Assembly (NCBI RefSeq): GCF_041956535.1
Contig: NW_027192194.1
Coordinates: 864,370-928,369 of the forward strand
DNA: 64,000 nucleotides
Reading direction: 5' to 3'
From: Calcarisporiella thermophila CBS 279.70
Lineage: Eukaryota; Calcarisporiellomycota
The translations under genes were made by a program, and so were the position numbers. Of the stretch, positions 56,451-64,000 are shown in pieces. The stretch's first letter is position 1; each line of letters opens with the position of its first letter. A model generated the notes under the pieces. The model had not been told where the DNA came from, ran no database searches, and worked only from the letters and a program-made list of their open reading frames with translations.

Positions 56451-59398
56451 TTATTCTTGTCCGAAGCCTACCGTCTCTTCAACTGCAAGAGTAAGCTAGT
56501 AAGGGGAATAAATTCGTTAGCCAGAGTTCACCCAGCTTATGCAGACTGATGTAGCTTACCTTGGAGACCAACGTTTCATACTCCTTGTACGGAGGTAGGT
56601 CAATCCGGTTAAAACATGTATGACTCTTGGGCAACTGCGATACGTCGCCCGCTTTCTCAATAGTGAATCGCCGAGGACCATCGCTCCCTTGTAAATCTTT
56701 GAAACCGTTGACCGGAATACGGGATGTACCAGTTGCAAATTGAAGTAAACGAGCGCGTTGCTCATTGTCCCATGCTCGTACACATTTCCAGAACCACTGG
56801 ACGGGCTCATCTTGCTCCGTATAACCACGGTAATCAGTGTGCTTCTTCCAGTCATCCACATCGATCTCGGCAATTCCACCGATGAGCAGCTCGAGCTCAC
56901 GCTCGTCAAAAACGGCGACCAGGTCCGGAGGAATAAGCTGGTGGAAACCCTCCGCAAATGCATTGAATTGTTCTTGTACTCGCCTCGTGATACGCCACTC
57001 GGACATGAGCTCCACGTACTCTTTCTTGTTTTCCTCTGTAACAGTGATGTTGCTTCCGTCTGGTTTCAAGTCAACGGTCACCACTTCGCCAAACCGATCA
57101 TCCTCCGTTGAAAATGTAAGCTCGAGTACATCGGTGATGTCGTTCTCGAGAATCCAGGTTAGGCTGCGGAAAAACTCCGCATCCACACTCTCCATATCGC
57201 TAAGCGAGATCTTTTTCTTTAAAATCATCTTGTAGAATGAAACAATAAAGAAAGCATCGAGGAAGCGTCTATGGAATATGGCGAGGCCAACACAGCGGCC
57301 AATAAACTTGAAATAATTTAGGTGCTCGGGGTTGATCCCTGAGTGTGGGTTAATTTGTAGGGTATAGTTGTCGTGGGCAGAATACTCGAAAAGCCCGTAG
57401 AACGGGTTGAACATTTCGTGTGAAAGCAAGAAGAAAAACTCTCTGTGTAGCAAGAGCAAAAAGTTATACACATGGGATGTATGCTCATAAGAGAGAATAG
57501 GTTGGGATAAAATACCTTGACACGCCACCATAATCCAAACCCTCCTCCCCATCAAACTTGATCATCAAACGCTTCTTCAAATCCGAGGGTGACTGGCGCA
57601 TAATCTCTGAATATGAATCCTCAAATATATGGCTTCGCCGAACTCGGATATGGCACTGACCCGGAACAGGCCGCATTGCGGCTTGCGATCGGAAATAAAT
57701 AAGCTTCCGGCGGAAGTCTCGCTTGTATTGTGGTACATTCTGATCGAGACTACTTGGAAGGCGAGGATCGTCCCAGGTGGTTGTCTTCGTGTTGTGGTCA
57801 ACAAAATAGACTCGTCCAGTCGAAGTTAGGCGCATCTCCCAACCGGAGGGCAAAGAGCCGAGGGCAGCAAGAGCTTGTTGTTGTATAGTGACTTGGTTGT
57901 CCGAGTTTCCACCATACACACGCACATATTGCTGCCGTCTAGGGTCAACCCAGGTTGTGGTCCGAGTGTTGTGGTCAACAAAATAGGGTCTTCCTTCGGG
58001 TGTGACGCGCATCTCCCAGCCGGGCGGCAGAGGTCCGGTGCCGGGCGTTGTTGCATTCATCATCGTGGTCCCAATACCACTAGTAGGTCTTGAAGCAGAG
58101 GTGGATGCTTGTGGTCCTCCCGACACACTGGTGTTGCTCGCGGAGCCATCAACTTCTGGGAGAGTGCGGGTGTTATGACGACGTCGTTCCATCTCGGTCA
58201 CTTGCTGACGGTCTTGTGCACGCTGGGTGGCACTGGTTGAAGGTCGGGTCCAGGTTGTGGTCCGGTTATTGTGGTCTACATAGTAGGTGCGACCCAAGTG
58301 ATCCACACGACGCTCCCAACTATTAGACAAAATGATGAGATGAAAACCCCATTTAGAATATTCCGCAGTGCCGACAGAAGTTTACCCTGGTGGGAGCGGG
58401 CCATATTGATCCTCAAAAGAGGAGAGAGTTCGGTTATTTCCCGAAGTTGTCGACGCTGCTTGCTGGGGATGTGAATCATTGGAAGCAGGTGTGGGTCCAT
58501 TATTTAACGGTAAAGGCATACTAGCTCGCTGTATGGCAATTGCATCTGTCTCGGATCTGCTCGTGGAAGCTCGGGAGCCATGGGATGGTGTGCGCCGAAG
58601 CTCGTTAGTGCGAGGAGAGAGTGTGGAGTAGTTGCTTTGAGGGAGAGTGTCGGATGTATTTGAGGAGAGATTAATGATGAGTTTACCATGGACAACCTCG
58701 TTTGCGTTGGATTTTTTTAGCTCTAGAGTTAACATTTCTATGGTTTTGTTTTTGAATAGACAGTTAGTAAGATGGCGATGAGATGCACCGCAATCAGACT
58801 AATATTACCATCGCCACCAGCGGTAACATCAAACACATTCCCCACTTGGATATTGATTACCCCTAGGAAACCCTGATCTTTCTTCTTGAACTTTTTCTGA
58901 TCGAAAATTTGAATTGCAATGACACTTTGGTTGCTCACTTGCCTAATAGTGGAACAATTGAAATCGATCAATTCTCCACGCCATTTTAAAGAGAAATAGA
59001 ATCATACAAATCAAAGCTCTGGTTCCAATAAGGGTTCAGCGTCTTTCTAATAGCAGATGTGGTGCGAGTCTGTTCTCCGTCGACCGTAACAACTGCAAAA
59101 GGATCGGGTAATCCTGGGAAGCAAATATTAGTTGAATGAGCGCCAACACATTATTTTAAAGTAACAACAGGAACACTCACGGAAAACATCGCGCTTATAA
59201 AGACCATCCGCTGCTATGACTACAAAGGGGAATAAAATATGGGTTATATTAATGCTGCCAAGGTATTTCTCAATCTCATACCAGTTAATCGAACCGCGCG
59301 TCTGCATTGGAGAAAATACATAATTAGTATAAATCAGGGTGTTACCACATGACAGATTAGGTTTACGCTTCTGGACGATTGGCACTGTTGGAGCTCAT
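56451..59398 (-). CDS. PUB1/RSP5: NEDD4-family HECT ubiquitin ligase (Rsp5/Pub1)
   Basis: A multi-exon gene. Start ATG at 59398 gives [20 protein letters not shown] after splicing two short first exons. The C2 domain follows ([50 protein letters not shown]). Three WW domains then lie in order: [40 protein letters not shown] and [20 protein letters not shown], each followed by N-x-TTTW and an aromatic or Pro pair. The HECT domain runs from [11 protein letters not shown] through [34 protein letters not shown] and [14 protein letters not shown] to the catalytic [12 protein letters not shown] (Cys thioester). The last small exon encodes [14 protein letters not shown]. It ubiquitinates membrane permeases and many nuclear and cytosolic targets bearing PY motifs. 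Confidence 0.97.
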
Positions 59399-60044
59399 TT
59401 TGATAAAAATACTCAACTGACTTAAGGTACCGAAATTCCGTCAGATGCAACTTAAGTGTCATAAAAGTACTAAAAGAAAGAATACACCTGTAATTTCTCT
59501 GTTTAGTGAGAAAGCAGAAGTTATTAGCCGTGGATGGGGGTTGGTCAATGATCCCTCATGCAATTAGTGTGCGATCGAACTTAATTTGAGAGTAAAATGA
59601 GAGTAAAATGCCAAGATTTCAATTGTTCCTGCGGCATTTTCTTTCTTTCTTCCTTTTCAACCGGACATTAATTTACCAGAGGCTATTTACCTTGAAAATA
59701 TTCTCTCGTTAGCGCATTATCGACGAAAAATCGGTGAGCTGTGGAGAGAAGTGTAGGGAGCAAAGATAGTAGATATAAAATAATGAATGTTCGTCTTGTA
59801 GCACGTCACAAATTCCCATAAAAATACTATTCATGATGGAATTAGCCTTTGCAAATTTTATTTCTCCTTTTTCACAGGAAAAATAAAAGATCAAATGTTA
59901 AGAGAAGAACCGGCACAGAAAATAGGGTAAAGGCATTTGGCCCCCAAAATAAAATTCCTTAAAAAAATAAAATAATAGAAATAAAAAAATGCAATTCATT
60001 TTAAAAAAAAAATAATAATCTAGTAATACGAAAAAGTATTCTCT
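59399..60044. other. intergenic region
   Basis: Promoter of the HECT ligase gene and 3' UTR of CRM1. It includes a directly repeated GAGAGTAAAAT at about 59588-59609 and A-rich runs near 59950-60015. No gene seen. Confidence 0.5.
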
Positions 60045-63000
60045 TCACTCATCCGCCTCCATAGGCAAATCGGCGGGCTTCACCATTCCAGGTACCTTCA
60101 AGGCGTACTCTCGCTCCAGTTTTCGCTTCTCCTCGAGTTCGGCTTCTCGCTCTTCCAAGAACAAATCTGCATTGTCCGTGCCGGCAAACTCCTTCAACTG
60201 AATGAGGAAATCGCGCACGTGCAATTTAAACGTGTTCAGGTCATTATTGAGCTGGAAAAGACCGATGGTAAAGCGTTGGATCTGGGCAAGTTGAAGATGG
60301 GGGAACGCGGTTTGCAAGAGGTTGACGATGTATTCCTGGAGGAATTCTTTATTAGTAATGTTGGGGTTCGGCACTTGAGCAGGATCGAAGAGAGGTGCCT
60401 GGATAGCACCTGACTCAAGCAGCTGGAAGAGACGTGCGAGAACTATAGTTTGCATCTTAAAACCTAGGAGATATGGGTGTAAGATGGGTCATTCGCAATC
60501 CTTTGGAGATATATGGTTAGTTAACCTACCGCTCTTGTGATCAGTATCGCTCAATACATAGAATACGTCTTGTAAAATGCTGAGGAAATAAGACTGGAAG
60601 AAAGCATTGGCGATGGCCGGCTCGGATGCGGTAAAGTTATTGATAAGTTCAAGGCAAATTTGCAGACCTGTGTCCGCAATGTCACGCATTGTATGCTTAA
60701 ATGCCCAAACGATGCTGTCCATGACGAGTTTGAATTGTGGTTGAGAGAGCCTCAAGAGAGCTACACATCAATCAAGGAAATAAACAAATTAGCATACGAC
60801 CCTTACGCCTAGATCAGAGCTGGAGTATACCTTGGAAGCAATGCTTATTGATGGCTTGCAATAATTTGAAGAATGCTACGCGGTGTTCGGGGTATTCAGC
60901 GAAATCTTTGTTGATCATATTGAGTGTACACTCGAAGACTGCCTCGAGGATGATGGGGACTTTGTCGGTCATGTGCGAGCCTAATTTGCTTACCACCGTG
61001 GCCATTAACCCGAGCACTTCTGAATCTCGCGCCTGCTCTACGTTCCGATTATAGTCTCCTAGAACAGCCTCGAGAAGGGGAGGCACCATGTTGTTTGTAA
61101 CAGCTTCGAGATCTTCAGCACGAGTCACATACGTATCCACCAATTTTAGCACCTCCTTCTTGATTGTGCGCAATGCACGCACACGGCTGTGGCGCGCCGC
61201 AATTGCACCTTGAGCTTTGATGGTGTCCGAGATGATCCCACTCACCGCCTTATAGAGACCGAGCATGTCCATGTAGATGCGGCCCATTTGAATATAGAAT
61301 CCACTTCCGATTGAACTGCATGCAGCAACATTCGTCTTAAGAATGTTGCCAAGCACTTTGACAGTGTCTGGGTTATTTAGGACGTCGACATTCCCAGCTG
61401 CCTGTGCCATTATTTGGTCCCACTAGCAGATGGAGAGAGTTTTAGCCATCTAGATAATCTAGCCTCTAGAGAAGTAAATTCACTTACTGCAGTGTTTGGC
61501 ATCGCCATGCACTTATTGATCAATCGCTCCTGGGCCGCCTTATTTCCCTGGGCCGAGATCATGCACCCGACAGCCTCGTAAAAAGTATGAACCTTTAAAT
61601 GAAACCAAGAGGGGGAGCAATTCGTAAATATAAAGTCGTAGGAATTTAATAGTAAAATGTAGGTCTACCTGTTGTGAGGACAAATCGGATGTAATTCTGC
61701 TCATATCATCGAGAATCTCGTCAATAAATGGCTGAACTTCTCCAGGCTGTTGAATTACGAAATGACGTTTACATTTCTGTGCGATTTTGATAAACGTATC
61801 GCAAGCCATATCTTGAACTCCTATAGTCAAATAAATGCCGTGTTAGCATTCGTTCCAAAAAAAACATAAGTGTAAGATCTTTTTTTCGCACCTTCATGCA
61901 ATTCATGCATGAACTCAAAGAGCTTGTTAACCACAGTCTTTAAGAATTTCCAGTGTGCACGCAAGAACCGTGGGTATTGGCCGACAATATACATGATGTT
62001 AGATGCAACCACTGCCTTGTTATCTTTGCCACGCTTCATCTCGCATAGAGAAAGCAAGTCCTTAATCACGGTCACAAGGAAACGTTTTTCAGTTTCCTCA
62101 CTCATTGCCCCTGATATGGAGCCAATAGCCCAGCAGAGTTTATTCAAATTAGCCCATGACCACTCCGTACCATCCATCTAAAAAACCATGAACCGATATA
62201 AGCAACTAGACGAAGAAATGCACGGGCTAAAAGATGTTGCCTTTACCTGACGGGATAACTTATTTGTCATGATGACCTCGGTATTAATCACATCCAAATG
62301 GGTGAGGTAGACCAAACATTCACGCATAGATTTGTAAAGCATGATTGTGTCACTTTCTTTTACAAACTCACGTACGATTTCACCTTCATCATTCTCCACT
62401 ACCAGTACCTTTTAAAGAAAAGCTGCGTTAGCATGAATTGAAAAAATAGTAATGCTGACACAATAACAACCTCCTCAGGTTTAACCATCCGCTCTATCAT
62501 GACTACCCTCAGATGAGTGAGGATCTCTGAGTATAAAATTCTTCGAGATTGGCTTTGGTTAGATGAGTTATTCATTGGATTCAAATTTAACAACGGCATA
62601 TCCTGCGTTTGTAATTCCTCGTAGAGTTGTTGAACCTAAGGCAGTTATTTAAATTCATCTGTGAAACATTACAAAACCATAAATAGGCCAAATTAATGTG
62701 ACTTACCAAGCCATTCCAATACTCAAGACACACTTTAAAGATTTCACGCTCCTCAACTTGTGAGATTTTTACAAGATATCGATGAGCCACAATTAGCAAC
62801 TCATGCAGCTGTGGTTTTTTCTCCAACAACTATCATCCAAGTATAAGTGAGTCAATTGAAATACCCTCGTCAAGTATATTCTCATTCGAAATACCTTTAG
62901 ATGAGCACCTAGGAAGCTGGCAAAGAAAAGTGCAAGATTTTGCACAAACTCTTGATCTTCATTGGAGCTATTTTCGTATGCAACCGCAATATCTAGAAGA

Positions 63001-64000
63001 TAAAAGTTGATTTATATCAATCATCTCTTTCATCCATCATTTCGAACCGGAGAACAAATACCTGCGTTCATGGGTATAATAGATTGAACGGATGCCATCA
63101 CCAAGCTAAACATCTTTATGAATTTCTCATCGTACTCTTCACCCACGGTCAACGCGCCGATCTCTGTCAAACATTTCAAGGTAACATTGCGAAATTGGGG
63201 CACCTCCAAGAACTAAAGAAAAAAAACAAAGATGAGGTTAAAATGCTCTTGGAAGACATTAAAAAATGTGCGCAAATAGCTACCCTATCCCGAAGATTTT
63301 CAATGATATTTGTCTCGAAAATGTAGCCAAGCGGAATCCAGTTCAAGAAACGCAGTAATGTCTCCAGCGTTGCTTGGATTAGACTAGGCTTCTGTGCCTT
63401 CTCCAAAACCTCAATACACAGCTGAAAGATTTCTGAAAATTCGCCGCACATGGTCGACTTCAAGTTTTTACTCTTAGCCTGGGTCATTTGCTCTGCGGAG
63501 AAATCAAAAATCTCCTCGCTAGAAGAGAGGGCATAAAACCAAAGAACATGAGCGTAAAGATCAGGGTAGGAATCAAGTTATAACAATACCTTAACAGTTT
63601 CAAAATAGCAAGATTGTTTTCACAAACAGGTAAGCTTGTACGGCTAGAACTGATGATTTCTGATATAAACGTGGGCCAATTATGGGGCCATTCTTGCTTC
63701 AAGATCTAGCGGAGGACGGGAATTGTAAGCCGCCATTAGAGCCTTTTGATTACCTTGAAAAATAAATACCTGTACTAGCACCATGTTTAATTTGGTGATG
63801 TAAGTTCTCTGACTGTGAAGCATGGACTCGTCTGAGGACACTTTTAATATTACAGACACCACATAATTTCGGATACCTATAGGAATGTTTAGTAAGAATA
63901 TAAATAGAAAAACCAACAATGATATAGTGTTGTAAACTACCGATGCGTTGTTCATTAGGTAGAGTTTTCCACCGTGTCTGCACGAATTTTTCGAGAATTT
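60045..64000 (-). CDS. CRM1: exportin-1 (CRM1/Xpo1), N-terminus off window
   Basis: A heavily split gene whose 5' end lies past the right edge; roughly the first 80 residues are missing. HEAT-repeat segments in order are [110 protein letters not shown] and [20 protein letters not shown], continuing to the acidic C-terminal helix and tail [16 protein letters not shown] with stop at 60045. CRM1 carries leucine-rich NES cargoes and ribosomal subunits out of the nucleus with Ran-GTP. The NES-groove cysteine codon (TGC, 62043-62045), equivalent to fission-yeast Cys529, is present. Confidence 0.97.

Overview
This 64 kb window looks like nuclear chromosome from an intron-rich, AT-rich filamentous or dimorphic ascomycete. 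The genes are closely packed and hold many short GT-AG introns (mostly 50-150 nt, often with TACTAA/CTAAT-type branch points). The gene content is fungal: a class IV (CHS3-type) chitin synthase, an MBF/Res-type KilA-N plus ankyrin factor, a Pub1/Rsp5 HECT ligase, a Yck/Cki casein kinase and Ser/Thr-rich GPI proteins. Several proteins resemble fission-yeast versions (MBF factor, Pub1, Cki1/2, CRM1 with a cysteine at the leptomycin site). Dymeclin and a RUS/DUF647 protein, which I believe budding yeast lacks, are also present. A Taphrinomycotina lineage that kept many ancestral genes (Neolecta- or Saitoella-like) is my best guess, at low confidence.

Layout from left to right: a possible partial minus-strand exon at the left edge; a secreted double-psi beta-barrel protein (minus); an unrecognised basic Ser/Pro-rich protein (plus); REX4 exonuclease and the ubiquitin-eL40 fusion (both minus); an AKAP7/ASCC1-like 2H phosphoesterase (plus) convergent with dymeclin (minus); PFA4 palmitoyltransferase (plus) convergent with a Uls1/Rad5-type SNF2 translocase (minus); ROK1 DEAD-box helicase (plus); a Cys-rich GPI protein (minus). 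At 24.3-26.5 kb lies a transposon nest: a 5'-truncated LINE inserted in an LTR remnant, then a solo LTR ending 9 bp before a tRNA-His gene. Next come the MBF factor (plus), a Sac-domain phosphoinositide phosphatase (minus), a Myb protein (plus), malate dehydrogenase, 2-Cys peroxiredoxin and RUS/DUF647 (all plus), chitin synthase (minus), a second Cys-rich GPI protein (minus), an RNF126-like RING ligase (minus), a small Tudor-like protein and Fis1 (plus), casein kinase I, Rsp5/Pub1 and the C-terminal ~90% of CRM1/exportin-1 (minus, running off the right edge).

There is no operon-like system or obvious biosynthetic cluster. Most genes are unrelated housekeeping functions in divergent or convergent pairs. 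Themes present are ribosome biogenesis (ROK1, REX4, ubiquitin-eL40), palmitoylation and membrane traffic (PFA4, CK1, dymeclin, Sac phosphatase, CHS3), ubiquitin and nuclear transport (Rsp5, RNF126-like, SNF2/Uls1-like, CRM1), cell cycle (MBF factor) and cell surface (two GPI paralogues, DPBB protein, chitin synthase).

The points most worth a second look are a 15-nt microexon encoding the Walker A core of the SNF2 protein, a first peroxiredoxin coding exon of only four bases, the LINE-in-LTR nest beside tRNA-His, two copies of one hairpin exactly 160 bp apart, and MBF-like sites upstream of the MBF gene itself. Exon coordinates given below were worked out by hand from splice signals and reading-frame continuity; where the exon lengths sum to a multiple of three this is stated.
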